Source of the DNA: Chrysemys picta bellii
Lineage: Eukaryota > Chordata > Testudines > Emydidae
DNA length: 64,000 nucleotides
Assembly (NCBI RefSeq): GCF_011386835.1
Contig: NC_088791.1
Location: 30,416,998 to 30,480,997, forward strand
Direction: 5' to 3'
Every line of letters starts with the position of its first letter. Position 1 is the stretch's first letter. Position numbers and translations under genes: made by a program. A model generated the notes under the pieces. That model was given only the letters and a program-made list of their open reading frames with translations. It did not search any database and was not told the DNA's origin. Shown here piece by piece: positions 1-12,319 of the stretch.

Positions 1-1245
1 GTAATTGCCAGGATTACCTTTGGAGCATTTACATAGCCTATCCTCCAGTCATCTGAGGCTGGATTTAAGTGATAGGCTCATACCACAGTTAGTAGCTCTG
101 CAATTTCATATCTGAATCCTTGGATGAATAAAACTATCTGGTTCTGGAGACTTATTACTGTTTAATTTATCAGTTTGTTCCAAAACCTCCACTATTGACA
201 CCTCAGTCTGGGATGTTTCCTTAGATTTGTCACCTAAAAACAATGGCTCAGGGGTGTGGGAATCTCCCTCATATCCTATTCAGTGGAGAGTGATGCAAAG
301 AATTCTCCGCAACAGCCATCTCTTCCTTAAGTGCTTCTTTGGCACCTTGATCATCCTGTGGACCCGCTGATTGTTTGGCAGGGTTCCTGCTTCTGATGTA
401 CTTAAAAACATTTTTTTTTTTTTTTGCTAGTTGCTCTTCAAATTCTTTTTTGGCTGCTGAATTATACTTTTACATTTGACTTGCTAGAGTTTATGCTCCT
501 TCCTATGTTACTCAGTAGGATTTGACTTCCAGTTTTTAAAGGATGTCTTTTTGTCTCTAACCGCCTTTTTTTTTTACTCTGTTTAGCCATAGTGACAATT
601 TTTTGGTCTCTTTGCTGTGTGTGGTGGTGGTGTGGTGGTTTTTTTTTTCTCTTTTCTCCATATAGTTTGAGCCTCTATTATGAAGTTTTTAAAACATTTC
701 CATGCAGCTTGCAGGCATGTCAGTCTTGTGACTGTTCTATGACATTTCCACTTTACTAGCTTCCTCATTTTTGTGTAGTTCCTCTTTCTGAAGTTAAATG
801 CTACTGTGGTGGGTTTCTCTCTCTCCCCACCTCCCCCTCCCCGCAAGGATGTTGAATTTAATTGCATTTTGGTCTCTATTACTGAGCGATTTAGTTATAG
901 CTAAGATTTTGGTCATGGGCAATAAACAAAAATTCATGGATGCCTGTGACCTGTCCCTGACTTTTACTAAAAATAACTGTTGGAAAAATGGGGCTGACAG
1001 GGGAACGAGAGCCTGAGCCCTGCTGCAGGAGAGGAGGGAAGGTGCAGCAACTGCTGCCCGCAGTGGCTGGGAGCTGCAGGGGGCCCCCCATTAGCTGATA
1101 GCTCCAGCTGCCCTGGGACTGAAGCGGAAAATGTCATGGGGGGGGGTCGTCTCTGGAAATCGTGACCTTTGTGACATAATCTTAGCCTTAATTATAGTCA
1201 CCTCTTGGACCAGATCCTGTGCTCTATGAATCAAGAGTTAACTGC
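1..1245 (-). mobile_element. CR1-like LINE fragment, split by a hAT MITE at 901-1189
   Basis: The text reads as the reverse complement of the CR1 coding region upstream of the reverse transcriptase. It continues after the inserted MITE (TCACCTCTTGGACCAGATCC at 1197 onward). It is diverged and frame-broken, with poly-T runs. The left edge is off the window. Assignment is by resemblance to amniote CR1 only. Confidence 0.55.
901..1189. mobile_element. hAT-type MITE inside CR1
   Basis: The element interrupts CR1 sequence and is flanked by near-identical 8-bp repeats: AGTTATAG at 893-900 and AATTATAG at 1190-1197. Its left end (CTAAGATTTTGGTCATGG, then AATAAACAAAAATTCA) matches the family of the element at 57352-57891. 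The interior is GC-rich with a run of nine or ten G. It has no coding capacity, so it would need a transposase in trans. Confidence 0.7.
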
Positions 1246-2059
1246 TTATTTGTGGGGGGGAAATAAAAGCTACAAATGAACAGCAAATGTGAAGGGCTTT
1301 ATTATGCTTTGAGGATGTATGTCTGACAAGCATGAAAGGCCTTAGCTGGACTGTGGTTTTTCTATAATTATGCAACTAAATTAAACTTTTTGCATAGCTT
1401 ACAATTCACAGCAAATAAATGAATTGCTAGACATGTTTGGAAAACCTCTGTCAGTATCTAAAGAATTAGCTTTTACAGTTTCAGGAGATTTTGCTTTTAA
1501 TTTTTAAATCAGACAGAAGAATGAAGTACAATTACATGTAACTCAGAACAGTGACCTTATTTAAGTGTAAATTACCGTTCCAATTTATTTCAAGTGTCAG
1601 TTATCTGCTTTCAGTTTTCTTCTGTAAATTTATTAAACTGAAGTAAAAGATAAAATAACCTTTGATTTTTTTCATGTTCTGCCAGTAGTTCCCTTTTAAA
1701 TTTTTGAGCAGATTCTAAATGCCTGTCTTGTTATAAAAACATTTACCTTACTAGTATTTGTGCCAAAACTATATTAATCATTAGCCAAATGACTATTTAC
1801 CTAACACCTGGGATTGGGTCCCCATAAATGGACTTGGCTTGGTCAGACAGAGATCACTAGTCCAGGCATCACAAAGGTTTTCTGGCTGCTAGGAGTTAAG
1901 CAGTCTGGGGTTTCATCAGAAGTGAATATCATTACACCTTTCCAGCCTTCTGGTAGGAAATGTCCTCAGTCTCCAACATGCATTCCCCACTGTTTGGTTA
2001 GGAACTAGTAGGGAGAAGCAGATAACTCCTCAACTGTGTGTGTGTGGTGGTTTTTTTTT

Positions 2060-2130
2060 TAATACTATGGTTTTCAGAGCAGGGACTGTCTTCCTATGCG
2101 TATGGAGAGCACCTTGTACATTTTATTTAT
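2060..2130 (+). repeat. Possible L2-like 3' end fragment
   Basis: The stretch with GCAGGGACTGTCTTCC followed by GAGAGCACCTTGTACA resembles the widespread amniote L2-like 3' tail seen more clearly at 59173-59290. It is short and diverged. Confidence 0.35.
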
Positions 2131-2149
2131 ATATATATATGTCTATTTT

Positions 2150-2865
2150 CCAAAAAATGGAAACCAAAAGAATAGTACAAACAGGTAGGGACTGAATTAG
2201 AAAGGTTAAGTCACAAAATGAGTTACATCTACCAAGGGATGTAAAAGGCAATAAGAAGAGATTCTATAAATACATTAGGAGTAAAAGAAAGATGTAGGAA
2301 AGTGTAGGTCCTCTACTTAGCAGGAAGAGAGAGCTAATAACTGATGGCATCAAGAACGCTGAGGAGTTTAATGCCTGTTTTGCTTCAGTCTTCACTAAAA
2401 AGGTAATTGTGATCAGATTCTGAACTAAGGTGACCAGACGTCCCGATAAAATCGGGACTGTCTCGATATTTCGGTGTCTGTCCTGTGTCCCGACCGATCT
2501 TTGGTTGGGACGCATTTTGTCCCGATATCCGCCGGCAGCACGGGGCAGGACTCAGCTTTTTTTTGCTCTGCCGGTGGGCACCCTCCCCCCCCATATGTCC
2601 CATATTTTCTTCCCCTCATCTGGTCACCCTATTCTGAACACTTAATATTAACAACAAGGGGGAAGGAATGCAAGCCAAAATCAGGTAAAGAACAGGTGAA
2701 AGAATATTTAGATGTATTTAAGTTGGCATGGCCTGATAAAATTCACTGTAGGGTACCTAAGGAACTAGCTGAAGCAATCTCAGACCCGATAACAATTATC
2801 TTTGAAAAGTCATGGAGGATGGATGAGGTCTTAGAGGAGCAGAGGAGTGGAGAATGCCAAAATGA
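2150..2865 (+). mobile_element. CR1 LINE fragment (pre-RT region), split by MITE 2426-2631
   Basis: The stretch on both sides of the MITE reads as CR1 ORF2 upstream of the reverse-transcriptase core. The encoded text includes KEQVKEYLDVFKL and DPITIIFEKSWRMDEV, which resemble the CR1 linker before the RT. Frames are broken. It lies in the opposite orientation to most other CR1 copies here. Confidence 0.7.
2426..2631. mobile_element. hAT-type MITE with exact 8-bp TSD
   Basis: The ends are TAAGGTGACCAGA and TCTGGTCACCCTA, an inverted pair. TTCTGAAC flanks both sides (2418-2425 and 2632-2639), the 8-bp TSD expected for hAT elements. It sits inside a CR1 copy and so is younger than it. The interior is GC-rich with C and T runs and is non-coding. 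Confidence 0.85.
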
Positions 2866-3414
2866 GCTTCTTGTTTATACACCAAAAGGTATGAAGCAAG
2901 CAGAGAAGAGGGTTAAAACAACCAAAAGTCTACACACCTCTGATATTACTTAAACCTTAATCTTTCATTGCCACTTCTGGTAAGTTCCCCTTAGCCCAAT
3001 TTCCTCCATTTCTGGGCTGGGAGAGACAGACTGCCTTTTGTCAACAAAATTGTGTATAGACAAAGCCTTAGTCTCAAGGCAGAGGTTTTTAATGGCTGAG
3101 GATCTACACTAGGAGCATTTTGCTGGTGTAGCCTCACTGGTAAACTGTACAGGCAAGGTGCTTCAAGTGTGGATGCAATTTATAATGGAGAAGTTCTGCC
3201 AGTATAACTGCATCTACCATATGGCCTTTTGTTAGCATACCTATGTCCGTTACAAATTACAGCCCTGACTAAGTAGCTGTGCCAGTAGAAGTTTGTAGTG
3301 CAGATCTGGCCTTAGCAGTCCTTTGATTTTAGACTCTGGGCTTGGAAAAATAGGACTGTTAGACAGGCTGGTAGGCATTTCCCAATGAACAGGTCCCCCA
3401 TTGTTCTCTTAAGG

Positions 3415-3735
3415 ACCGTTGGTATTTTTCTTGGAGAGACCTTATCACTGCATTTTGTTTCCTTATAACCCTATTATCTTCAAGATGCTTACAGTAATTT
3501 TGTTCCAGTAACTTTCAAGGTTTCAAAGTTAGGCTGATTGGTCTAGAATTCCCCAGTCCTCTTTGCTCCCCATTTTAAAGATAAGGTACTATGTGTGCTC
3601 TTCTCTAGTCCTCTGGGACCTCACCCATCCTCCACTGTTCTCAACGATAATTGCTAATGGTTCCAAGATTGCTTCATCTAGTTCAAGTATCCTCGGGTGA
3701 ATTTTCCTCTTGACGTGAATACATCTAATTTACCA
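3415..3735 (-). mobile_element. Diverged CR1/L3-like LINE fragment
   Basis: The reverse complement resembles a LINE RT N-terminal region. On the plus strand AGGCTGATTGGTCTAGAATT and TCTAGTCCTCTGGGACCTC parallel segments of the better preserved CR1 copy at 9640-9730. Old, with no open frame. Confidence 0.55.
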
Positions 3736-4805
3736 AAATATTCTTTAACCTGCTAATGCCAATGAAAATAGTAAACACCTTCTCTAATCTCTACTTGTTC
3801 TTGCAAATACTGGATAGTAAATTACAAACAAAACAAAACAAAAAAATTCAGCATGATTCTCCTGCCATGTTTATATACTCTCCCAATGCCAACTCAAAAG
3901 TATTATAGTGATGTCTCTGAGGAGGAATGTTACAGAAAATATATTAAATTTCATGCTGGATTTTTTTCACTTCTGTTAGGCATTTGGCTTCAAATTCAGT
4001 CTTATACTCTCCATAGGAAAGAAATATATTAGATTTCTGAATGCTAGCTCACTAGATATACGTTTTTAAAAATTGCCAGAGTGACGTTAAGACCTATGTT
4101 ATACTGTAATATACCAAATCTAGACTGAAAGTTATTCCTGTTTCCAGACCCAGGCAGCTAGTCAACTTGCAGTAGATTTATACTCTTGGCTCTTCAGGTA
4201 TTTTTCCTCTTGGCTTGCTCTCCATACTCCATTGTGACTACAAACATAGTACTCCAGCATATTAATTATATTGATAAAGCACTTTATCATGGACAAAACA
4301 GGAAATATATACCTTTTGTCTAAAATCTAGAGGATTAAATCTCATAGATCAGGTTGAAAGTCAGCTCTGCTGTCACGCTCCCTGTAATTTAAAGGAATTA
4401 ACCAATTATGTACTATATGTGATTGTAATATATTTAGTCCTCTCTTTTAAAACGTCAACTTACTATTAGAGATGGACAAATGGTAGAAGAACCATATGTT
4501 GAGTATATCATTTGATGAAGTTTACTGGTGTTCATTGAATAAATATATTCATGAATAGTGTGTGATAGCCACATGGCTAATTGGCGCATTACTAGGTGAA
4601 TACTGGTGACATTTGTCAGATATGTTGGCCAAATGCTGCTCAATCAGCTTTGCCTACTACAGCTTTCTTCTCTTGATTTACTTTCTCTTTGTAGTGTCTG
4701 CTTTTCTTTTTATAATAGGTGACGGGATATTGTTTCCTGAGTTGTCTTTACTTGTCCTTTCAACATCTTTCCTGCAGTCTACTTACAAATAAGGTTTGGA
4801 ATTTA

Positions 4806-5915
4806 CCACAGAATCATAAAAGATTAAAGTTGGAAGGGACCTCAGGAGGTTCATCTAGTCCAACCCCCTGCTCAAAAACAGGACCAACCCCAACTAAATC
4901 ATCCCAGCCAGGGCTTTGTCAAGCTGGGCCTTAAAAACCTCAAAGGATGGAGATTCCACAACCTCCCTAGGTAACCCATTCCAGTGCTTCACCACCCTTC
5001 TAGTGAAATAGTTTTTCCTAATATCCAACCTAAACCTCCCCCACTGCAACTTGAGACTATTGCTCCTTGTTCTGTCAGCCTAACTCCATCCTCTTTGGAA
5101 CCCCCCTTCAGGTAGTTGAAGGCTGCTATCAAATCCGCCCTCACTCTTCTCTTCGGCAGACTAAATAAGCCCAGTTCCCTCAGCTTCTCCTGATAAGTCA
5201 TCTGCTTCAGCCCCCATATAATTTTCTTTGCCCTCTGCTGGACTCTCTCTGCAGTTTGTCCACATCCTTTCTGTAGTGGGGTGGGGGGTGGGGGTTCTAG
5301 AACTGGACACAATACTCCAGTGCTGAATAGACGGGGAATAATCACTTCCCTTGATCTGCTGGCAATGCAGCCCAGGCTTCTTGGCAACAAGGGCACACTG
5401 TTGACTCATGTCCAGCTTCTTGTTCACTGTAATCCCTAGGTCTTTTTCATCAGAACTGCCGCTTAGCTAGTTGATCCCAGCCTGTAGCAGTGCATGGGAT
5501 TCTTCCGTCCTATTTGCAGGACTCTGCACTTGTCCTTGTTGAACCTCATCAGATTCCTTTTAGCCCAATCCTCCTATTTGTCTAGGTCACTCTGGACCCT
5601 ATCCCTACCTTCCCTATCCCTCTTCCCTGGAGCTTAGTGTCATCTGTGAACTTGCTGCGGGTGCAATCCATCCCATCATCCAGATCTTTAATAAAGATTT
5701 TGAACAAAACTGGCCCCAGGACAGAACCCTGTGGTATTCCGCTTGATACTGGCTGCCAACTAGACATGGAGCCATTGATCACTACCCATTGAGCCCAATG
5801 ATCTAGCCAGCTTTCTATCCACCTTATAGTCCATTCATCCAATCCATACTTTTTTAACTGGCAAGAATACTATGGGAGACCGCCTCAAAAGCTTTGCTAA
5901 AGTCAAGATATAAGT
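4806..5915 (-). mobile_element. CR1 LINE 3' half (RT C-terminus to 3' end)
   Basis: The CR1 3' terminus lies at 4806 (plus-strand text ACAGAATCATAAAAGATTAA, then GTTGGAAGGGACCTCAGG). Reading leftward on the minus strand from 5842, the product shows [16 protein letters not shown] and then FTDDTKL, the catalytic Asp pair of the RT as FTDD instead of the usual FADD. The C-terminal YQEKLRELGLFSLPKRR motif follows around 5160-5250. Frames are broken by indels and by G/C runs near 5280. 5'-truncated, as is typical of CR1. Confidence 0.9.
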
Positions 5916-8245
5916 TAGTAGCCAGAGGATTAAATCTGCTACCCACAGGTTGATATGAAAGATTGGGATGGATGCGCACTGTTCAGAATAGTCAACCTGT
6001 CCCTCTTTACCTTAGCTACTACATGCTCCTTCATCCCCTCCTGTTCCATTCTCTGCCTCTTTGCCCTGCAGTTACCATCTTCATTAAACCCATAAATAAA
6101 ATTTTTCGATGGCCTTTATATTGATAACCATGTTTTGGCTTATCACTAAATGAATTTGGGTAGCAGGCCTGAAATTAAATTCCTCTATTGTTTCAATGAT
6201 CCCTCCCCCCACTGTTTGGTTGTTTTCTCTTTATAGTGTACTTTGCAAAATGTCCAGGAATGAGATTTTGTTGCCCCCCGCCCCCTGTCTGGAAGCATGC
6301 ACCTTGAGACTGAAAAACATTTGTTTTTCAAGTCCAGTTGAAATAACCACTGTTAATTCTGTTAGCTAATGGAATCATTTCAGGGTGTGAGGATGTTTGT
6401 ACACTAAATTTTGCTGTATAAACAATGTACTGGGGTATGTTTGCAGCTAGTACAGTCAAGATAACTAATGAAGTGAACAAGGTGTTAGCTGCATTTAGAG
6501 TGGTTTCAGGACCATTTGAAATAAAACATCCAGATATCTTCAGGTTTCTTCCAATGCTTGATGAATGTGGTGATTTCACGTACAGTAAAAAGATGAATTT
6601 AAAAAACAAATTACTTAAATTAAATCCAACTTCCTGGATGTTCTTTTTTGAATATCCATAATTTCTAAACAAATCAAACTTTGGCTAGAAAAGCTGAAGG
6701 ACATTTTATTCTTTAAGATTTTTTGAGATAGATCATGAAACTGGAGGACTTCTGCCTTTGCCTGACCTACTGTGACATTTTAAGTGAAAGACCTTTTTGT
6801 GAGCTAAATAACACTTACTTTTTCATTACCATGCTGAAAAACCAGAAAACTATGTAAACTTCATACACATGGGGAGGCTTTGGAGTATATTCTGAACAAA
6901 AATATGTGCAGAAATACTTTGAGTACATATGCATAACTAGTTTTCACAATTATAAGTGGAAATCAGCTTTAGGTTTGGATGTTATGGAATATCCTGGATT
7001 CAATGTGGGGGGAAAAACTTACTTTACAGCTGAGCCAAATGTCTGTTTCTAGACATGTGTATGTTTGGATCATTTATAGTCTATAATTCTTCAGTGCAGT
7101 GTGCTAGAAATATGTACTGGTATTTCAGTTTTACTGTTTTGAAAACTAATATATTTGTGTTTGCAAATACATTATTTATTATTACTCATGTCTGTCATTT
7201 TATTTTTGAAGAAATAAAACACAAGAAATAAGCAAAAGCACATAGATCAGAACCCTAGAACTCCATACTGTCAGTTTACTTTTGTCTTCTGTTTTAATTG
7301 CCCTGCGTAGCCAGGGCAAGATATGACATAAAGTTGTTAATCATTACTGGGTTCCAGCATTGGCAGCCTAGCTAATTCTCCCAACCATAACCCTGGAGAT
7401 GATCACAGAATGTTAGATCAGCCAGCGTATTGTACATGGAAGAGTAAATTCCAACTCCACATATGGATGATGATGTTTTGAATTGGACTTTTAAAGACTC
7501 CAGAGCTGGATCGAGGCAAACTGCCTTCCAAAAGTCAGAAATGAACTCCTTTTTACATGGGTGGGTCCTGTGTCAATTAAAATGAAGTTTCTCTGTTGCA
7601 TTTGTGCATATAGTCAGAAAATTGTAAATATGTCTACTCCATAGATCCTTACTCCTGTGTATATTTAGACTCACACCAGCTTTACTGTCACAACATAGGT
7701 GTGTTACTTTTTAGCCATGAAAAACCAATATGGCTATGGGAGAGTGAGGAGAATTCTATTTTGACTCAAGCATCAGAAATAGAATTTGCCCCCTCTCTCT
7801 ATAACCAATTTTCTCTTATTTCCTCTCCTCGCTGAAGAGACAAACCTAAGTTCTCCACCCCCCACCCCCACACAAAAAAAATCAATATTGTAAATAGCCC
7901 AGGTAAGGACTTGGGTTATTTATCAACCCAAGACTCTTCGCTACTGTGATTGCTGACACGTGGGGCTTTTACCTCCAGATTCATTCTTGTGAGCCATCTG
8001 GGTTGAAATGGACGAGCATCCTATCTTCCAAGCATTTCAGAGGGCAGTATCCTCACCTGCTTAAGTCACCTTCTGGTCTACAAGAATGGAGCTATTACGG
8101 GTGGGAAATAGAAGAAATTATGGGCCAGATTACTCTGTAGCTGATTTTATACCAGTTCAATTCCATTGATTTCAGTGGAGTTAGTCCTGATTTCCACTAG
8201 TGTTTAGTGAATATTGTGTTATCATGTGTGTTCGTAATCCCAGCA

Positions 8246-8828
8246 TAGAATCGTAGGACTGGAAGGGACCTCGAAAGATCATTTAGTCCAGTCCCCTGCA
8301 CTCATGACAGGACTAAGTATTATCTAGACCATAGCTGACAGGTTTGTCTAACCTGCTCTTAAAAATCTCCAGTGATGGAGATTCTACAACCTCCCTAGGC
8401 AATTTATTCCAGTGCTTAACTACCCTGACAGCAAGTTTTTCCTAATGTCCAACCTAAACCTCCCTTGCTGCAATTTAAGAGCATTGCTTCTTGTCCTATC
8501 GTCTGAGGTTAAAGAAAATATTTTTTCTCCCTTCTCTTTGTAACAGCCTTTTCTGTACCTGAAAACTGTTATCGTGTCCCCTCTCAATCTTCTCTTTTCC
8601 AGCCTAAATATACCCAGTTTTTTCAATCTTCCATCGTAGGTCATGTTTTCTAGATCTTTAATCATTTTTGTTGCTCTTCTCTGGACTTTCTCCAATTTGT
8701 CCACATCTTTCCTGAAATGTGGTGCCCAGAACTGGACACAATACTGCAACTGAGGCCTGAGTAAGAATGGAAGAATTATTTCTCACGTCTCCTTTACTAC
8801 ACTCCTTCTAACACATCCCAAAATGATG

Positions 8829-8912
<84 letters not shown>

Positions 8913-10040
8913 TTTCCAATAGCGTTGCACTGTTGACTCATATTTAGCTTTTGATCCACTATGCTTCCCCCCCCCGCCCCCGACACCTTTCTGCATTGCT
9001 CCTTCCTAGGCAATCATTTCCCATTTTGTATGTGTGGAACCGATTGTTCCTTCCTAAATGGAGTAGTTTGCATTTGTTCGTATTTAATTTCATCCTGTTT
9101 ACTTCAGGCCATTTCTCCAGTTTGTCCAGATCATTTTGAATTTTAATCCTATCCTCCAAAGCACTTGTAACCCTTCCCAGCTTAGCATCGTCCACAAACT
9201 TTATAAGTGTATCTCTGTGCTATTATCTAAATCACTGATGAAGATATTGAACAGAACTGAACCCAGAACTGATCCCTGTGGGACCCCATTTAATATGCTC
9301 TTCCAGCTTGACTGTGAACCACTGATAACTACTTCCTAGGAATGGTTTTAAAATAAGTTATGCACCCACTTTATAGTAACGCCATCTAGGTTGTATTTCC
9401 CTAGTTTGTTTATGAGAAGCTCATTAGACAGTATCAAAAGCCTTACATGTGATATATCTTTACTTCCACCTATCCACAAAGCTTGTTACCGTGTCAAAGA
9501 AAACTATTAGGTTGGTTTGACATGATTTGTTCTTGACAAATCCATGCTGACTGTTACTTATCACCTTACTATCATCTAGATGTTTGCAAATTGATTGCTT
9601 AATTATTTGCTCCATTATCTTGCAGGGTACTGAAGTTAAGCTGACTGGTCTGTAATTCCCCAGGTTGTCCTTATTTCCCTTTTTATAGAGTGGCACTATA
9701 TATGCACTTTTCTAGTCCTCTGGAATCTCTCCTGTCTTCCAGGACTTTTCAAAGATAATCGCTAATGGCTCAGATAGCTCCTTAGTCAGCTCCTTGAGTA
9801 TTGTAGGATATATTTCATCAGGCCCTGGGCACTTAAAAGATATCTGGCTTGTCTATGTAATTTTTAACTTGTTCTTTCCCTATTTTAGCCTCTGATCCTA
9901 CCTCATTTTCACTGGCATTAACTATATTAGACGTCCAATCACTACTAAACTTTTTGGTGAAAACTGAAACAAAAAGGTAATTTAGCACTTCTGCCATTTC
10001 CCCATTTTCTGAAGGGTTTCCCAGTGAAGAATTTGGTATT
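8246..10040 (-). mobile_element. CR1 LINE 3' half with an internal (TTTC)n microsatellite
   Basis: The plus strand starts with the CR1 3' end (CATAGAATCGTAGGACTGG) and continues through the RT to about 10040. Minus-strand frames show NYRPVSLTSVPCKIMEQII (RT start, about 9600-9660), the SQHGFVKNKSCQTNL segment, then DDAKL at the catalytic site near 9190. LRRGDTITVF-type C-terminal text lies near 8560-8600. It is 5'-truncated and frame-broken. It ends about 0.5 kb upstream of the SLC2A13 exon. Confidence 0.9.
8828..8912. repeat. (TTTC)n microsatellite
   Basis: About 21 tandem copies of a 4-bp TTTC unit, almost pure, embedded in CR1 sequence. Likely length-polymorphic (inference). Confidence 0.97.
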
Positions 10041-10525
10041 TTTAAGACTGCTGTAGCATTTGTGTTTGAGGCTATTTTTCTCCATCCCCTGGGATTTTAT
10101 AAAAGAGCACGGAAACTTCTTGGGGGAGTTTTACATTTTGGGGCCATCCACTTGAATTGCCCTGTAGAAATGGCAATTATAATGTTGAGTCTTCTGTTGG
10201 TGGCGCTGAGAAGTGCGGCCATAAAGGCAGATGTGTTGTAAAGTAATTATTTTGTAAAGAACTGAAATTGAAAGTTATGTCTTTGTAATGAATATTATGT
10301 CTTTTTTAACACCCAAGTTAAATGTAAGCAGCACAACAGTCTCTTCAAGATTCCTTTTGATTCTGATCGAAAATCCTGGATGCTGCTTTTGTGAAGCATA
10401 CATTCACCCATTTGGTTATTTAAGCTGCAGGATGTGTTTTTAGAAAGTGGCTAATGGGAGCTGGAGCACTTGCAGATGTGAGAATTTTTTAAGTTTGAAT
10501 TAAAGGTATTTTTGTTTGTTTGTAG

Positions 10526-10734
10526 GTACATGCTGGGCCTCTCAGCAGTTCCAGCAATTATACAGTTTTTTGGCTTCCTGTTTCTTCCTGAAAGCCCCCG
10601 CTGGCTGATTCAGAAAGGCCAAACTCAGAAAGCACGGAGAATTCTGTCTCAGATACGTGGCAACCAGACAATTGATGAGGAATATGATAGTATCAAAAAC
10701 AACATTGAAGAGGAAGAAAAAGAAGTTGGAGCAG
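10526..10734 (+). CDS. SLC2A13: Internal exon of SLC2A13 (H+/myo-inositol cotransporter, HMIT)
   Basis: SLC2A13 is a major-facilitator sugar-transporter family member that moves myo-inositol with protons across the plasma membrane. The exon encodes 69 full codons. They run from a hydrophobic segment ([19 protein letters not shown], about the sixth membrane helix) into the conserved cytoplasmic loop motif [12 protein letters not shown]. An acidic stretch rich in Glu ([11 protein letters not shown]) ends it. I recognise this as nearly identical to vertebrate HMIT. A T-rich tract ending in TAG precedes the exon and GTAGGT follows it, so both splice sites look good. The exon is 209 nt: its first base completes a codon and its last base starts one, so it cannot be skipped without a frameshift. 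Its reading frame is intact, unlike the transposon ORFs around it. Neither neighbouring exon is visible in the window. Splice boundaries are read from sequence; the gene name is from family knowledge. Confidence 0.95.
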
Positions 10735-11886
10735 GTAGGTTAGAAATTTCTTGGCATCTCTGTCTACCTATGTCACTGAGGAGGCAAATAACAGGAAATT
10801 GTACTTTGTGGTAATTTAATGTTTTTTCCTGATCTTGTAAATATTTCAAGTATTATCATATTGGTAGTTTAAGTCTCAAGAAATTCATCTGTAGAACTGA
10901 AGATGCTGTTGTAAATGCTATCCTGATTTTATTTTTTAAGTGAGGAAAAAATGAAGCTATATATTATAAGATTTTATGTTGTCACTTGAAATGTGTGTTT
11001 AAAGAAGGAATAAGCAAGGCATATAGTTCACAAATAATCAGTATATTATAAGATGGACATGAGTAGATTTATACTTAAGTTAAATATATCTATTTTGTAT
11101 GTTCATTTCTATCATTGATAGAAAAAAGATTGGTATGTAGGAAAGGACAAAGTCGAGGCTATGGAAGGGTTAATCCCTCAAATGCCTGAAGTTATCCCGA
11201 GGCTATGTCTTGGCTGAGCAGAATCTCAGCAAGCAACTGTTAGCAAGACTTACAGAACTAGACATATAAATTACTATCAACATTATAGTAAACACAGTCT
11301 TTTGAAGTCATTTATGCTCTACTTTTAAATTGTGGTGTGGTCATTCAAATTCTTTGTATTTCTTTTACATCTTTATGCTCTGATCCCACAAATACTTGTG
11401 CGTGTTTAACTGTAAGCATGTGAGCAGTTCCGTTGACTCCTTGATTTTTTTCCCCCCTACCTTTTTTTGAGGTTGACAACTAAGGGACAGTAACTATAGT
11501 AATTATGTAGGGAAGCAAGAAGTACAAGACAACCTTTGAAAGTCATTATTTCTGAAATCACCAAGGAGACAACTTCTACCACTCAGAGCTGGTGGGAAGT
11601 GCAACAGGAGTTACCTGGTGGTAGTGTGTATTTAAAATTTTTCCCGTCTGATAGTACATAATCAAATTACTTTGTTGCTGTCGGCTTGGCGTCTGCGACA
11701 GGTTACACAATTTGAAATGTTTTTGGAGTCATGTGCATTTTAGATGGGATTTTCAAAAGTGTATAACTCAGGAGTACAAGTCAACTCAGTGGCACTTGAG
11801 GTGGGTAGTTGACTTACACACTTTTGAAAATCACACTCCAAAGCAAACATTTCAAAGCTATTCTAACTGTAGTAGTTTTGTGCATG
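10735..11886. other. Unannotated intronic DNA
   Basis: AT-rich sequence after the donor site. I see no gene, RNA or recognisable repeat in it. Confidence 0.5.
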
Positions 11887-11894
11887 ATTTAAAA

Positions 11895-12183
11895 CCGTGG
11901 TTCTCAACTAGCGGTACGTGTACCCCTGGGGGTACTCAGAGGTTTTCCAGGGGTACATCATCTCATCTAGATCAGTGTTTCTCAACCTATAGGTCATGAC
12001 CTGTGGAGGGTGGGGAAGGTCACAGGACAGGTTTAGGGTTGTTGCAAGTATAGGGCCAGCTTTAGGGGATGGCAACTGCCCGGGGCTCCATGGCACAGGG
12101 GACACTATAAAGCTAAGATACATGCTTAATATGTGGCTGGCAGGGCTCAGGTTTCAGTAGTTGGGAAAGGTTGAGAACCACTG
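11895..12183. mobile_element. hAT (Charlie-like) MITE
   Basis: The ends CCGTGGTTCTCAAC and GTTGAGAACCACTG are inverted copies of the GTGGTTCTCAAC hAT terminus. The flanks ATTTAAAA (11887-11894) and GTTTAAAG (12184-12191) match at 6 of 8 positions. A second CAGTGTTTCTCAACC-like motif lies inside near 11974, so it may be two nested ends. Non-coding. Confidence 0.75.
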
Positions 12184-12195
12184 GTTTAAAGAACC

Positions 12196-12288
12196 CTTGC
12201 ATCTGAAGAAGTGAGGTTCTGACCCACGAAAGCTTATGCTCCCAGTACTTCTGTTAGTCTCAAAGGTGCCACAGGACCCTCTGTTGGT
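12196..12288 (+). mobile_element. Old Penelope-like element 3' tail
   Basis: The text GACCCACGAAAGCTTATGCT and then CTGTTAGTCTCAAAGGTGCC corresponds to the tail of the PLE at 36711-36840 but is clearly diverged. It represents an older subfamily shared widely among amniotes. GGTTTAAA occurs on both sides, a possible TSD shared with the adjacent hAT element. Confidence 0.75.
12203..12241 (+). ncRNA. Hammerhead-ribozyme-like core in PLE tail
   Basis: The core CTGAAGA (C3-U4-G5-A6-N7-G8-A9 pattern) is followed by an imperfect stem II, then GAAA. After it GC-TTAT-GC forms a minimal stem III, with T and a candidate cleavage base C at 12241. Stem I does not pair convincingly, so activity is doubtful. 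PLEs are known to carry hammerhead motifs. Confidence 0.45.
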
Positions 12289-12319
12289 TTAAAAAAGTTA
12301 GCATATATAAAGTCAAGTA

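Larger units (their letters stand above)
1..10525 (+). other. SLC2A13: Intron upstream of the SLC2A13 exon (inferred)
   Basis: Inferred from the acceptor site at 10524-10525. I find no sequence here that fits the preceding HMIT exon. The stretch holds CR1 pieces and two hAT-type MITEs, listed separately. The remaining parts (about 1246-2059, 2866-3414, 3736-4805, 5916-8245 and 10041-10525) are AT-rich single-copy-looking DNA with no gene I can support. Confidence 0.75.

Noticed and set aside
6328..6672. Overlapping frames on both strands (78 and 114 codons)
   Set aside because: No motif, no codon signal, and AT-rich intron context.
8158..8200. ATTGATTTCAGTGGAGTTAG stretch, similar to a piece near 47560
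   Set aside because: Common short amniote repeat motif; too short to assign to a family or give boundaries.
8829..8911. Lys-Glu-Arg repeat protein on minus
   Set aside because: Translation of the (TTTC)n microsatellite.
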